NCBI GenBank assembly: GCA_001560915.1
Contig: CP014214.1
Coordinates: 1,674,001 to 1,738,000, forward strand
Reading direction: 5' to 3'
Origin: a methanogenic archaeon ISO4-H5
GTDB taxonomy: Archaea > Thermoplasmatota > Thermoplasmata > Methanomassiliicoccales > Methanomethylophilaceae
DNA: 64,000 bases
Position numbers and translations under genes: made by a program. This document shows positions 42,179 through 51,353 of the stretch, piece after piece. Position 1 is the stretch's first letter, and each line of letters opens with the position of its first letter. The notes below the pieces were generated by a model. It did not search any database. It saw only the letters and a list, made by a program, of their open reading frames with translations, and was not told where the DNA came from.

Positions 42179-42982
42179 ATGAGGAACACCTGTCAAAGAT
42201 GTAATTATTCATGGAGTGCGAGATCCGAAACTCCGACCAGGTGTCCCAATTGTAAATCTACCAGATGGAACCGCCGCGTAATCCGGGATAAGTGCCTGCG
42301 CTGCAACGCCGAGTGGATCCAGCGCGGAGAGGAACAGCCCAAATACTGTCCCGTGTGCCACTCCACGATGTGGAACTACGAGAAGAAAGTGTACACCTGT
42401 CCGAAATGCGGCAGGACCAGAGCACTTAGATCCAACAGCCGCAACGGCCTGTGCCCCTACTGCGACATGTACGTAGAAAGGAGACAGACTCATGACGATC
42501 CCCTTCCGGAGAACCTCGCGGGGATCAAGAACCTGCTCCACCTCTGGGGCAACGGCAAGGGTCTGGCACTGTACTATATCTGCAACGGACACAACAAAGC
42601 ATTCCTCCTCGACCACGGCAAATACGTAGGCGAGATCAACATCGAATCCTTCTTCAAGACACAGGGTCAGAGATTCAGCGAGCGGGACATCAGGGACGGC
42701 GCCCAATACAATTCCGTCTTCTCCCTGGCTGCCGAATCCATATTGTCGTCCTCGCAGACCCCGGAACAGAAGATCGACAGCATCAGCAAACTCTACCGCA
42801 TCCCGGTCCTGGATGCACGCATCATAGAGATGGCGGAATCCGGAATAGGTTCCCTTCCCATCAGCCTCAAACTCGATATCCCTTACGACAAGGTACGGGA
42901 AGTCCTCGAAAACCTGCCCCAGTTAAAGAGCCAGACAGAGGAACAGAGGTACGTCAAGAACAGCGGATACCGGACGAGATGA
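42179..42982 (+). CDS. Multi-zinc-ribbon protein
   Basis: 267 residues, ATG five bases after AGGAGG. Three zinc ribbons in tandem occupy residues 1-102: CQRC/CPNC, CLRC/CPVC and CPKC/CPYC. The middle part (about 105-165) has a compact LWGNGKGLALYYICNGHNKAFLLDHG segment. The C-terminus (about 190-260) reads as HTH-like helices (GSLPISLKLDIPYDKVREVLENL). A DNA- or RNA-binding regulator is likely, but no family is recognised. Confidence 0.6.
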   Translation: MRNTCQRCNYSWSARSETPTRCPNCKSTRWNRRVIRDKCLRCNAEWIQRGEEQPKYCPVCHSTMWNYEKKVYTCPKCGRTRALRSNSRNGLCPYCDMYVERRQTHDDPLPENLAGIKNLLHLWGNGKGLALYYICNGHNKAFLLDHGKYVGEINIESFFKTQGQRFSERDIRDGAQYNSVFSLAAESILSSSQTPEQKIDSISKLYRIPVLDARIIEMAESGIGSLPISLKLDIPYDKVREVLENLPQLKSQTEEQRYVKNSGYRTR

Positions 42983-43016
42983 CCTTCTTCCGACTGATTT
43001 TTTTAGAAATAATGAG

Positions 43017-43089
43017 TGGACCTGGCCGGGCTCGAACCGGCGACCTTCGCCTTGTAAGGGCGACGTCATAACCACTAGACCACAAGTCC
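43017..43089 (-). tRNA. tRNA-Val (anticodon TAC)
   Basis: The complement starts GGACTTG and ends CAGGTCCA. The anticodon loop CTTACAA lies between TCGCC and GGCGA, and the TPsiC arm has GGTTCGAGCC. CCA is not encoded and must be added by the CCA enzyme. Confidence 0.92.
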
Positions 43090-43194
43090 GTTGTCACCCT
43101 TTAAGAAGACATCCTATAAATACGAAATCCTCGAAACGCGTAAAAGTTTGCGAGTTCAGTACTCTTATATCTGTGAAATCTCTTCCCCATCTGA

Positions 43195-43269
43195 GCGATT
43201 GTAGTCCAGTGGTTAGGACGGTGGCTTCCCAAGCCATTGACCCGGGTTCGAATCCCGGCAGTCGCACCA
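43195..43269 (+). tRNA. tRNA-Gly (anticodon CCC)
   Basis: Acceptor GCGATTG/CAGTCGC, anticodon loop TTCCCAA between GTGGC and GCCAT, TPsiC arm with GGTTCGAATCC, CCA encoded. Confidence 0.93.
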
Positions 43270-43297
43270 TTTTTGCATTCACCTCGATTGGAAACAT

Positions 43298-43339
43298 ATA
43301 ACATTCCGATGTGCCAGACATTCCGTTTCCGAATGTTAT
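43298..43339. other. Hairpin downstream of tRNA-Gly
   Basis: ATAACATTC and GAATGTTAT form a 9-bp stem around a 24-nt loop about 30 bp past the tRNA. It may help terminate transcription, but no T-tract follows. Confidence 0.3.
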
Positions 43340-43448
43340 CCTAGTATGATGCAACGATTTCCGGTCCGGATGGACGGATATTCCCACTTGCGGACGTACC
43401 ATCAGGAGTACCAATAATAAAATAACGTGAGCGTATAGGGAGAGTAAT

Positions 43449-44483
43449 ATGGTGCTGGAAATCGACAGTTCTAGGGGCGAAGGCGGAGGACAGATGGTCC
43501 GTACATCTGTAGCTTTAGCCACGCTTACCGGCACCACCACACGCCTTACCCGCATCAGGGAGAACCGCCCCACCAACGGACTTTCCAAACAGCACACCAC
43601 CGCGGTCAACGCCATCGCCCAGATGACCGGATCCAAGGTCACCGGCAACTACCTCGGTTCCTCCGAGCTGCTGGTCGAACCCGGCAACCTACAGGTCCCC
43701 AACATCACACTGGATATCGGCACGGCAGGAAGCATCAGCCTGGTCGTACAGGCCACCCTGCTGGCGGCCAGGAACTACAAGGAGAGGTTCACCCTGGACC
43801 TCAAAGGAGGCACCAACGTCATGTGGGCACCTCCCATCGACACCTACTCCATGGTCCTGTTCCCGCTGATGGAGCGCATGGGTATCCACGCCCATCTCGA
43901 CATCATCCGCAGGGGTTTCTATCCCATCGGAGGCGGAGAGGTCAAGGTCACGCTCGACCCCATGGGCAACATAAAACCGCTGAACCTCGATACGCTCGGG
44001 GACTTCATCGGCATCAAGGGACTGTGTTTCGTGCAGCACCTGTCCGACCGCATCGGCCAGGACATGATCGATGCCTGCAAGAAGGTCTTCAGTCCCAAAT
44101 ACGACGTCAATATCGAATTCGAGAAATGCGAAGGCACCTCCCGCGGAGCCGGTATCGTCCTGGTGGCGGAATATGAGAACGGTCTGCTCTCCAGCAACGT
44201 ACTTTCCAGCAAGGGCCACAGCCCCCAGCAGTCCGGACTCGATGCGGCGAGCGATCTCCTGCAGGAGATGACCGCGAAATCCACCATCGACATCCACACG
44301 GCCGATCAGATCCTGCCTTACATGGCCATGGCGGACGGAAAGAGCAGCTTCATCGTCTCCAGGATCAGCAAACATCTTCTGAGCCAGATGGATACTCTGG
44401 AGTCCTTCCTGGACGTAAGGTTCGGTGTGGAAAGGAAGGATGACGGATATCACTTCTCCGTCACCCCGGGTGCATATAGATGA
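43449..44483 (+). CDS. rtcA: RNA 3'-terminal phosphate cyclase
   Basis: 344 residues, ATG 43449. Typical features include the N-terminal EIDSSRGEGGGQMVRTSVAL, RGFYPIGGGEV, a SRGAGIVLVAE strand and the catalytic His region IHTADQILPYMAMADG. RtcA converts RNA 3'-phosphates to 2',3'-cyclic phosphates with ATP through a His-AMP intermediate. No rtcB is next to it. It heads a five-gene operon with arfC, mtnA, an aldolase and nop5, all with overlaps or short gaps. Confidence 0.93.
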   Translation: MVLEIDSSRGEGGGQMVRTSVALATLTGTTTRLTRIRENRPTNGLSKQHTTAVNAIAQMTGSKVTGNYLGSSELLVEPGNLQVPNITLDIGTAGSISLVVQATLLAARNYKERFTLDLKGGTNVMWAPPIDTYSMVLFPLMERMGIHAHLDIIRRGFYPIGGGEVKVTLDPMGNIKPLNLDTLGDFIGIKGLCFVQHLSDRIGQDMIDACKKVFSPKYDVNIEFEKCEGTSRGAGIVLVAEYENGLLSSNVLSSKGHSPQQSGLDAASDLLQEMTAKSTIDIHTADQILPYMAMADGKSSFIVSRISKHLLSQMDTLESFLDVRFGVERKDDGYHFSVTPGAYR

Positions 44484-45115
44484 AACCCTTCGTTCTAGTG
44501 AATTGCGCAATGTCCGCGGACGGCAAACTGGCCGGTCCCGAGAGGAAACAGGTAAGGATCTCCTCCGAGGAGGACATGGTGCGCGTCAAGAATCTGCGCA
44601 AGAGATACGATGCCATTCTGGTGGGTGTAGGTACCGTCATCGCAGACGACCCACATCTGACCATCAAGAACGCCACATACGAGGAGAATCCTGTTAGGAT
44701 AGTCCTCGACAGCCACGGCCGCATCCCCTCCGATGCGAGGGTCCTGGACGACCGTGCTCCCACCGTCATCGTCACTAACAACGAATGCACCAAGGATTGG
44801 GGCAGCAACGTGACCGTCATCCGCGGCGGCAGCGGGAGGATCAACCTCACCGATGTCCTGCACATCCTGGCCAAGGACCTGGGCATCGAGAACATGATCG
44901 TCGAGGGCGGAGGAGAGGTCATCGCCTCGTTCTTCAGGGAGAAACTGGTGGACAGGTACTCCGTGTTCGTGGGAGGCCTGCTCATCGGCGGACGCACCTC
45001 CCCCACCCCGGCGGACGGCGTAGGATGGCTGGCCCCCGAAGGCATTAAACTATCATTGGACTCCGCAGAGGTCCTGGGGAACGGTGCTCTATTGACGTTC
45101 ACACCGAAATACTGA
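44480..45115 (+). CDS. arfC: 2,5-diamino-6-ribosylamino-pyrimidinone 5'-phosphate reductase
   Basis: 211 residues, overlapping rtcA by 4 bp. RibD-C/DHFR-like reductase with NCAMSADGKLAG, AILVGVGTVIADDPHLT, VRIVLDSHGRIP and IVEGGGEVIASF. It performs the NADPH-dependent side-chain reduction in archaeal riboflavin and F420 precursor synthesis. No deaminase domain is fused, as in archaeal and fungal forms. The symbol follows the archaeal naming and is by homology reasoning. Confidence 0.88.
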   Translation: MKPFVLVNCAMSADGKLAGPERKQVRISSEEDMVRVKNLRKRYDAILVGVGTVIADDPHLTIKNATYEENPVRIVLDSHGRIPSDARVLDDRAPTVIVTNNECTKDWGSNVTVIRGGSGRINLTDVLHILAKDLGIENMIVEGGGEVIASFFREKLVDRYSVFVGGLLIGGRTSPTPADGVGWLAPEGIKLSLDSAEVLGNGALLTFTPKY

Positions 45116-45134
45116 CAATCAACTGGTGATTCAC

Positions 45135-46136
45135 ATGAAGGCAAGAATGGAAAACGGAAAGACCGAGGATATCAAAGCGGTCTGGTTCGAAAACGGTAAG
45201 GTCAGGATGATCGACCAGAGGGAACTCCCTCTCAAACTGGTCATCGTCGATTTCGAGGATTACCGTGACGTCGCCATGGCCATCAAGAACATGACCACCA
45301 GAGGCGCACCCTGCATAGGTGCCAGCGCCGCCTACGCCATGTGCCTGGCGGGACTTAAGAAAGAAAATCTCGACGAGGCCGCCAAATACATCAAGGCAGC
45401 CCGTCCCACCGCTTACGACCTGTTCTACGCCACCGACTGGATGTACGACCGCCTCAAGGCGGGGGAGGACCCCGTGAAGGCCGCGGATGCATACTCCGAT
45501 CTCACCGTGGACAAATGCAGGAAGATCGGGGAATACGGAGGAGCACTCATCAAGGACGGCATGAAGCTCATGACCCACTGCAACGCAGGCGCACTCGCCA
45601 CCGTCGATGTCGGTACCGCACTCGCCCCCATGAGGAACGCCCACGATGTAGGAAAGAAGTTCTTCGTCTACGCCTCCGAGACCCGTCCCCGTCTCCAGGG
45701 AATGCAGCTCACCGCCTGGGAACTGAACCAGGAGGGCATCGACCACGCCATCATCCCCGACGGTTCCGCAGCTTACTACATGTCACAGGGTGTCGACATG
45801 ATCATCGTCGGTGCCGACAGGATCGCCGCCAACGGCGACTTCGCCAACAAGATCGGTACCTTCGACAAGGCCATCGTCGCCAAACACTTCGGCATCCCAT
45901 TCTACGTGGCCGCACCGGTTTCCACATTCGACTTCTCCACCAAGACCGGTAAGGACATCGTCATCGAACAGAGGTCCGAGGAGGAGATGACCATGGTCAA
46001 GAACATCCGTATCGCACCCGTGGGCTCCAAGGCCCTCAACCCTGCCTTCGACGTAACTCCCGCCGAGTTCGTCACAGGTTTCATCACCGAGAAAGGCATC
46101 TTCAAACCGACGGAAATCTCCGAGATGAAAGAATGA
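45135..46136 (+). CDS. mtnA: Methylthioribose-1-phosphate isomerase family (MtnA-like)
   Basis: 333 residues from ATG 45135. MTTRGAPCIGASAAYAM, LMTHCNAGALATVDVGTAL with catalytic Cys, ETRPRLQGMQLTAWEL and IIVGADRIAANGDFANKIGT with the general acid Asp identify the aldose-ketose isomerase group. MtnA acts on 5-methylthioribose-1-phosphate. Related enzymes accept 5-deoxyribose-1-phosphate. The next gene encodes a class II aldolase with a 4-bp overlap, which suggests both act in sequence on a 5-deoxypentose phosphate. Confidence 0.88.
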   Translation: MKARMENGKTEDIKAVWFENGKVRMIDQRELPLKLVIVDFEDYRDVAMAIKNMTTRGAPCIGASAAYAMCLAGLKKENLDEAAKYIKAARPTAYDLFYATDWMYDRLKAGEDPVKAADAYSDLTVDKCRKIGEYGGALIKDGMKLMTHCNAGALATVDVGTALAPMRNAHDVGKKFFVYASETRPRLQGMQLTAWELNQEGIDHAIIPDGSAAYYMSQGVDMIIVGADRIAANGDFANKIGTFDKAIVAKHFGIPFYVAAPVSTFDFSTKTGKDIVIEQRSEEEMTMVKNIRIAPVGSKALNPAFDVTPAEFVTGFITEKGIFKPTEISEMKE

Positions 46137-46744
46137 ACAACGAAGCCTTCGCCAGGAAACGGCTTGTGGAATGCTGCCACATGCTCTACGACAGGAACCT
46201 CACCGTATCCGCCGGAGGCAACATGAGCGTCCGCCTCAACGACGGGGAGATCCTCATCACTCCCAGCGGAGTGAACAAGGGACTGGTCCGCGAGGACGAT
46301 CTCGTGAAGATGGATATGGACGGCAACGTGCTGTCCGGCGGCAAGCCCTCCATCGAGCACAAATTCCATCTGGGTATATACAGGGAGAACCCGGAGACCA
46401 ATGCGGTGGTCCACTGCCACCCCCTCTACTGCCTGGCGGTTCTGACACGCGGAGAGGACCTCAAGAGCACCCTCACCCCCGAAGGTGTGCTGCTCCTCGA
46501 CCAGGTCCCCACCTGCAGGTATGCCACCCCAGGATCGGACGAACTGGTGGATGCGGTCATGGAATATGCACGCGCACCTGCCATGCTGATGGCCAGGCAC
46601 GGCGCCATCACCCAGGGACGCACCCTGGAGGAGGCCTACAACCGCATGGAGGAACTCGAGTTCCAGGCCCACCTGCAGATCCTGGCGGGAGATGCTGAGG
46701 AACTGCCTATGAGCGAGATCATGAAACTCAGGGAGATACGCTGA
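46133..46744 (+). CDS. Class II aldolase (fuculose-phosphate aldolase-like)
   Basis: 203 residues. The zinc triad is visible as HCHPLY (two His) and a downstream His in MARHGAITQG; the acid Glu is probably in IEHKFH. SAGGNMSVRL and TPSGVNKG bind phosphate. The fold is that of FucA-type aldolases. In methanogens the homologue makes lactaldehyde for F420, and in bacteria a related enzyme cleaves 5-deoxyribulose-1-phosphate to DHAP and acetaldehyde. Coupling to mtnA favours the latter here. Confidence 0.85.
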   Translation: MNNEAFARKRLVECCHMLYDRNLTVSAGGNMSVRLNDGEILITPSGVNKGLVREDDLVKMDMDGNVLSGGKPSIEHKFHLGIYRENPETNAVVHCHPLYCLAVLTRGEDLKSTLTPEGVLLLDQVPTCRYATPGSDELVDAVMEYARAPAMLMARHGAITQGRTLEEAYNRMEELEFQAHLQILAGDAEELPMSEIMKLREIR

Positions 46745-46745
46745 C

Positions 46746-47852
46746 ATGGCCATACTTATCACGAAATGGTTCGGGGTTTTCCTGGTCGACAACAAATCCA
46801 ACCGCATCATGGACAAGCGCCTGATGCCCATGGACCCCCTGAAGACCGCCGAGAAACTGGCGGAGATCCAGAAGGGAGGGATACTCCCGGAAGAGAAGGA
46901 GCTGGCACATGGCCGTCAGAAGCTAGCTGTGGGAGACAGGAGACAATCCGAACTCGGTAAGCCCGAGATGTACGACTCGTCCTTCATAAAGCCCCAGGAC
47001 TTCGGCTACGATGACGCATTCATGCACGAGGTCATGCTCAACCTCGGGAAGCTGAGGGCCTCCGAACCCATCGCCAGGGACAAGAACCTGGTACAGGCCA
47101 TCAGGTACCTTGACGACCTGATCGAGGTATCCAACCTCCTCAGCGAGAGGCTCCACGAATGGTACGGCATGCACTTCCCCGAACTGGCCGATCTGGCCAA
47201 AGACGACAGGTATGCGCTGCTCATCGCCAGGCACGGGGACAGACAGGGCATCATCGACGAACTGGCCCTCGACCTGCAATCCATGGGTTCCGATTTCGAT
47301 CCCGATGACATTTATGCGGTGCAGAACCTCGCAGACTCTCTTTACAGGACCTACGAGGACCGCAAGAGCACCGAGGAATACATCACTGCGCTCGTCGAGC
47401 AGATCTGTCCCAACATGTGTGCCATCCTGGGCGGACCGCTGTCCGCCAGGCTCATATCCCTCTCGGGAGGATTGGAGAGGCTCGCCTCGCTGCCCTCCTC
47501 GACCATCCAGCTGCTGGGTGCCGAGAAGGCTATGTTCAGACACTTAAGGTCAGGCAAGAACCCTCCGAAACACGGTGTGATCTACCAATACCCAGATCTT
47601 AGGAAAGCACCTTATTGGCAGAGGGGTAACATCGCCAGGGCTCTGGCAGGAAAGGTCCTCATCGCCGCCAAAGTGGATCAGTACAAAGGAGAGTTCTGCG
47701 GAGACCGTCTAAACGAAGAATTGAAGGCCCGTATCGCCGATATCAAACGCAGGTATCCTGATCCTCCCAAGAAAAAAGACAAGCCCGCAGGCAAGGGAAA
47801 GGGCCCCAAAGGCCACGGCAAAGGCCGCCGCGGCGGACCCAGACACAACTGA
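46746..47852 (+). CDS. nop5: Nop5 (Nop56/58 homologue), C/D box sRNP core protein
   Basis: 368 residues. A coiled-coil middle (about 90-200) precedes the Nop domain signature (LLGAEKAMFRHLRSGKNPPKHGVIYQ) and a basic low-complexity tail (KGKGPKGHGKGRRGG). Nop5 bridges L7Ae and fibrillarin in box C/D sRNPs for 2'-O-methylation. Fibrillarin usually follows nop5 in archaea, but here the next gene is aIF5A behind its own promoter, so flpA is elsewhere. Confidence 0.92.
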   Translation: MAILITKWFGVFLVDNKSNRIMDKRLMPMDPLKTAEKLAEIQKGGILPEEKELAHGRQKLAVGDRRQSELGKPEMYDSSFIKPQDFGYDDAFMHEVMLNLGKLRASEPIARDKNLVQAIRYLDDLIEVSNLLSERLHEWYGMHFPELADLAKDDRYALLIARHGDRQGIIDELALDLQSMGSDFDPDDIYAVQNLADSLYRTYEDRKSTEEYITALVEQICPNMCAILGGPLSARLISLSGGLERLASLPSSTIQLLGAEKAMFRHLRSGKNPPKHGVIYQYPDLRKAPYWQRGNIARALAGKVLIAAKVDQYKGEFCGDRLNEELKARIADIKRRYPDPPKKKDKPAGKGKGPKGHGKGRRGGPRHN

Positions 47853-47888
47853 CTGGCCCTCCGATTACGGGCTGTCTTCCGACCTAAT

Positions 47889-47900
47889 CTATATATTTAA
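47889..47900 (+). promoter_or_regulatory. TATA box upstream of aIF5A
   Basis: CTATATATTTAA, 123 bases before the aIF5A ATG, predicting a leader of about 100 nt. The region 47853-48022 otherwise holds no gene. Confidence 0.6.
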
Positions 47901-48022
47901 CGTGCGATTATAGCAAATGATTAGGATGCTCCAGACATCGTTATCTCAGCCCCAATACGACAGGGAAAGGAACAAACGGATAATCTGAGTGCAGACTTTC
48001 AACATAAAAAGAAGGTATCAAA

Positions 48023-48412
48023 ATGGCAGAGTGGGAAATGAAGGAGCTCAGGGAGCTCAAAATCGGAAGGTACGTAAACATCGACGATTCACCTTGTAAG
48101 ATCATCTCGATCACTACCTCCAAACCCGGAAAGCACGGATCCGCAAAGGCTTCCATCGAAGCCACCGACATTTTCACCGGTGCTAAGAAATCCATCAACG
48201 CACCCGTCAGTGCAAAGGTCCAGGTCCCCATCATCGACAAGAGGAAGGGACAGGTCATCTCCATCGACGAGGGCAACAACGAAGTTCAGATCATGGATCT
48301 TGAGACCTTCGAGACCTTTACCATGCCCATCAACGATGACCACGAGAGCGTTCTGGCGGACGGTGCCGAGGTCATGTATATCGTCGCGATGGACAGAATG
48401 AAACTAATGTGA
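48023..48412 (+). CDS. eif5A: Translation initiation factor aIF5A
   Basis: 129 residues. The hypusination loop KPGKHGSAK places the modified lysine at K37. The N-terminal SH3-like barrel and C-terminal OB-fold are complete. aIF5A relieves stalled ribosomes after spermidine-dependent modification. The next gene, ten bases on, is a speB-type ureohydrolase that would supply putrescine from agmatine for that modification, a meaningful pairing. Confidence 0.95.
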   Translation: MAEWEMKELRELKIGRYVNIDDSPCKIISITTSKPGKHGSAKASIEATDIFTGAKKSINAPVSAKVQVPIIDKRKGQVISIDEGNNEVQIMDLETFETFTMPINDDHESVLADGAEVMYIVAMDRMKLM

Positions 48413-48421
48413 GGATCAAAA

Positions 48422-49285
48422 ATGGCGTACGGGGTCACCTATGCTGATGCAGACGCTGAATACAGCGACGCTGACGCAGTGATATTCGGTGTCCCGTACG
48501 ACCACACTGCCAGCTTCAAGGCTGGGGCCCGCGAGGCCCCGACCGCTGTCAGGCAGGCATCTTACAATTTTGAAGAGTTCCACTTCGAACACGGACTGGA
48601 CCAGGTCCAGCCTGTGGTATGCGATTACGGGAACTGTGATGATTTCATCCTTCCCGAGGATATGCTCGAGGAAGTAAAGTTCGCAGTAGGGCCCACCATC
48701 CGCGACGGTAAATTCCCCATCGTCATCGGCGGAGAGCACTCGGGCACCATCCCGGTCATACAGAGCTACAAGGAGAGATCCATCGCCCTGATGACCATCG
48801 ACGCCCACCTGGATTCCAGGGACGAGTACATGGGAACCCCCAACAGCCATGCGTGCGTCACCAGGCGCGCGGCGGACGTCCACGGACTCGACAACGTCTG
48901 TGCGGTAGGTGTCCGTGCCATCGGCAGGGAGGAATTGGACAGGGAGGATGTCGTCCCCCATGTCACCGCTTTCGAGATCTTCGATCACGGAATCGAATGG
49001 GGTGTCAAGAAGGCCCTTGACGGTCTCAAAGCTGACAAGATATACCTGTCGATCGACATAGACGGTATAGACCCAGCATACGCACCCGGTACCGGAACGC
49101 CCGAGCCTTTCGGCCTGCTCCCCATACAGGTGAAGAAGGCCATCAACATGGTCGGGGACCGTCTGGCAGGATTCGATGTAATGGAGATCTGTCCCCCGGC
49201 GGACCATTCCGGGATCACCGCCATCCTGGGTGCCAGACTCATCAACGAAGCTCTCGCTGTCCTCGGAAAGAATCTGAGACAGTGA
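48422..49285 (+). CDS. speB: Agmatinase
   Basis: 287 residues. Ureohydrolase metal motifs: GGEHS (103-107), DAHLDSRD (127-134) and SIDIDGIDPAYAPGTGTPEP. It hydrolyses agmatine to putrescine and urea. The co-directional aIF5A gene upstream suggests a link to deoxyhypusine formation. Length is normal for the family. Confidence 0.9.
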   Translation: MAYGVTYADADAEYSDADAVIFGVPYDHTASFKAGAREAPTAVRQASYNFEEFHFEHGLDQVQPVVCDYGNCDDFILPEDMLEEVKFAVGPTIRDGKFPIVIGGEHSGTIPVIQSYKERSIALMTIDAHLDSRDEYMGTPNSHACVTRRAADVHGLDNVCAVGVRAIGREELDREDVVPHVTAFEIFDHGIEWGVKKALDGLKADKIYLSIDIDGIDPAYAPGTGTPEPFGLLPIQVKKAINMVGDRLAGFDVMEICPPADHSGITAILGARLINEALAVLGKNLRQ

Positions 49286-49298
49286 GGGAAAAATAAGC

Positions 49299-49318
49299 CC
49301 CTGGCACATGTGCCAGGG
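49299..49318. terminator. Palindromic terminator between agmatinase and phosphohexomutase genes
   Basis: CCCTGGCACA/TGTGCCAGGG, a 20-base perfect palindrome between convergent genes, followed by TTTT on the plus strand. Confidence 0.6.
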
Positions 49319-49332
49319 AATTGGTTTTAAAA

Positions 49333-50685
49333 TCACTCGAAGGAGCTGAGATACTCTTTCACCATGGCCTCGTACTTGGATGCGAGTTCCTCGGCGATGG
49401 CCTGCTCCCTGGATTCGGCGTAGACCCTGAAGATGGGTTCGGTACCGGAAGCCCTGGCAAGCACCCATCCGTTGGGGAACAGGAGTTTGAGACCGTCGGT
49501 CAGATCCCTTCTCAGGTCGGCGGTGCGTTCCTCGAGGAACTTGAGGAGGGGCTCCTTGAGCTCGTTGGGACACACGAGTTTCTTCTTGACAGTGTAGAAA
49601 GGCACCAGTGAATCGACCTGCTCCTTGAGCGGTCCGATCTTGATGATGCTCTCGAGCATCCTTCCGATGGCCATTCCTCCGTCCCTGCAGAACTGGTGGT
49701 CTGCGAAGATGAGACCTCCGTTTTCCTCTCCTCCGAACACGCCTCCGTTATCAATCATCCTGCGGGCGACCTTGGGCGATCCGACTGCGGTACGCTCCAC
49801 AGTGCCTCCGACGGCACCCACGGTCTCATCGATGACTGAGGAAGTGGCAACAGGAGTGACGACGATGCCTCCGCCGTTCTCCTTGACGATAGAGCGGGCG
49901 AGGATCGCGAGAGTCTTGTCTCCCGGGACATAGTTACCTTCTCCGTCGATGAAGACGCACCTGTCTGCATCTCCGTCATGCGCTATACCCAGGCATGCTC
50001 CGGTGGCCTTGACCATCTTGATAAGATCCTGAAGGTTATCCTCAGTAGGCTCGCTGGGGTGTCCGGGGAACTCTCCCTGAGGGTTGCCGTTAAGAGTTAT
50101 GGCTCTGACTCCCAGCCTCCTGAGAAGCAGTGGGGAGGTGTAGTAGGCTGCACCGTTGGTACAGTCGAGGACCACGGTAAGATTCGCCTCGCGGATGGCA
50201 TCGACATCGAGCTTGGAGATGATGGCATCCACATACTCATCGGCGGCACCGAGATATTTGCTCGAATGGCCGGTCTCCTTCCAGTTCACAGGTGCGATAT
50301 CCTCATCGTACTTGTTCTCGATGGCCTCTTCCAGCTCGGGGGATGCTTCGGTACCGTCGTTGGCGATGACCTTGATACCGTTGAACTGAGGGGGATTGTG
50401 GGATGCGGTGATCATCACACCACCGACCACTCCGTGGGTCCTTACATAATACTGGAGTGCGGGGGTGGGAAGCGATCCCAGGTCGATGACGTCGCAGCCG
50501 ACGGACATGAGTCCCGCGGATACTGCCATCTTGAGCATATCGCAGGTGTAACGGGTATCGGTAGCGATGGCGGTGACGCCAGGGTTCACTGCCCCGATGG
50601 CTTTTCCCATCTGCAGAGCGAGCTGAACGTTCATGTCCTGGTTAACTACACCGCGGACACCATTCGTTCCGAACATCTTGGTCAT
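49333..50685 (-). CDS. glmM: Phosphoglucosamine mutase / phosphomannomutase
   Basis: 450 residues. The phosphoserine loop TASHNPP has catalytic S95. The metal loop is DGDADRC, the sugar loop GEENGG, and the phosphate-binding tail RASGTEPIFRVYAE. Archaeal members interconvert hexosamine or mannose 1- and 6-phosphates for glycoconjugates; which substrate cannot be told from sequence. Symbol tentative. Confidence 0.85.
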   Translation of the reverse strand: MTKMFGTNGVRGVVNQDMNVQLALQMGKAIGAVNPGVTAIATDTRYTCDMLKMAVSAGLMSVGCDVIDLGSLPTPALQYYVRTHGVVGGVMITASHNPPQFNGIKVIANDGTEASPELEEAIENKYDEDIAPVNWKETGHSSKYLGAADEYVDAIISKLDVDAIREANLTVVLDCTNGAAYYTSPLLLRRLGVRAITLNGNPQGEFPGHPSEPTEDNLQDLIKMVKATGACLGIAHDGDADRCVFIDGEGNYVPGDKTLAILARSIVKENGGGIVVTPVATSSVIDETVGAVGGTVERTAVGSPKVARRMIDNGGVFGGEENGGLIFADHQFCRDGGMAIGRMLESIIKIGPLKEQVDSLVPFYTVKKKLVCPNELKEPLLKFLEERTADLRRDLTDGLKLLFPNGWVLARASGTEPIFRVYAESREQAIAEELASKYEAMVKEYLSSFE

Positions 50686-50839
50686 TTGAATCTCCTTCTA
50701 ACCTGGTCTGGCCAGGAATATGGGGACAGCTATCGCTCAGTAAAGGATATAGTTTCCGATAGCGGAATCGGAAGAACATACGGAATCCGCTCCGCTCATC
50801 ACGTAACGGAGCGCTCTGCGCAAGAAAAGGGCGAAGGCC

Positions 50840-51352
50840 TCAGGACTGCTCTTTCTGGGCGTTGGCCTGTTCCTCAATCCATTTCTTGATGTCGGCCTTC
50901 TTGGTGCTTCCGACACCGAACTGTTCCGAGAACTTGGGGGTGGTGGTGAGCTCCTTGCTCTGTCCCACGGGGCGTGCGTGCACCAGTCCCATATCGATGA
51001 GGATGTGTACATCGTCGTATGCGCGGGGTCCGCGGACCGCCACCAGCTTGGACTGCATGACGGGCTGGTTGTAGGCGATGGTGCTGAGGGTACGCATCAC
51101 GCCTGCCGGCATGTCGGGTCTGGCGAACATTCCGGTGAACTTCTTGCAGTCGGGGCGGAGCACCATGCGGTACTCCCCGCCGGCGTCGGAGATGATTATG
51201 GCGGAATCGCGCATATCATACTCCATCTTCAGGTCCTTCAGCGCATATCTGACGGAGGCCTCGTCAAGACCGGTACGACTGACGATGTCGGCCACCCTGA
51301 GGGAATCGGTGGCGGCGAAGAGCGCCGCTTCGACCATCGTCTTGTCTTCCAA
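50840..51352 (-). CDS. scpB: Segregation and condensation protein ScpB
   Basis: 170 residues. Two winged-helix domains are suggested: KTMVEAALFAATDSLRVADI with EASVRYALKDL, then MRTLSTIAYNQPVMQSKLVAVRGPRAYDDVHILIDMG. The second matches the ScpB pattern. It lies one base downstream of scpA and completes an smc-scpA-scpB operon. Confidence 0.88.
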   Translation of the reverse strand: MEDKTMVEAALFAATDSLRVADIVSRTGLDEASVRYALKDLKMEYDMRDSAIIISDAGGEYRMVLRPDCKKFTGMFARPDMPAGVMRTLSTIAYNQPVMQSKLVAVRGPRAYDDVHILIDMGLVHARPVGQSKELTTTPKFSEQFGVGSTKKADIKKWIEEQANAQKEQS

Positions 51353-51353
51353 C

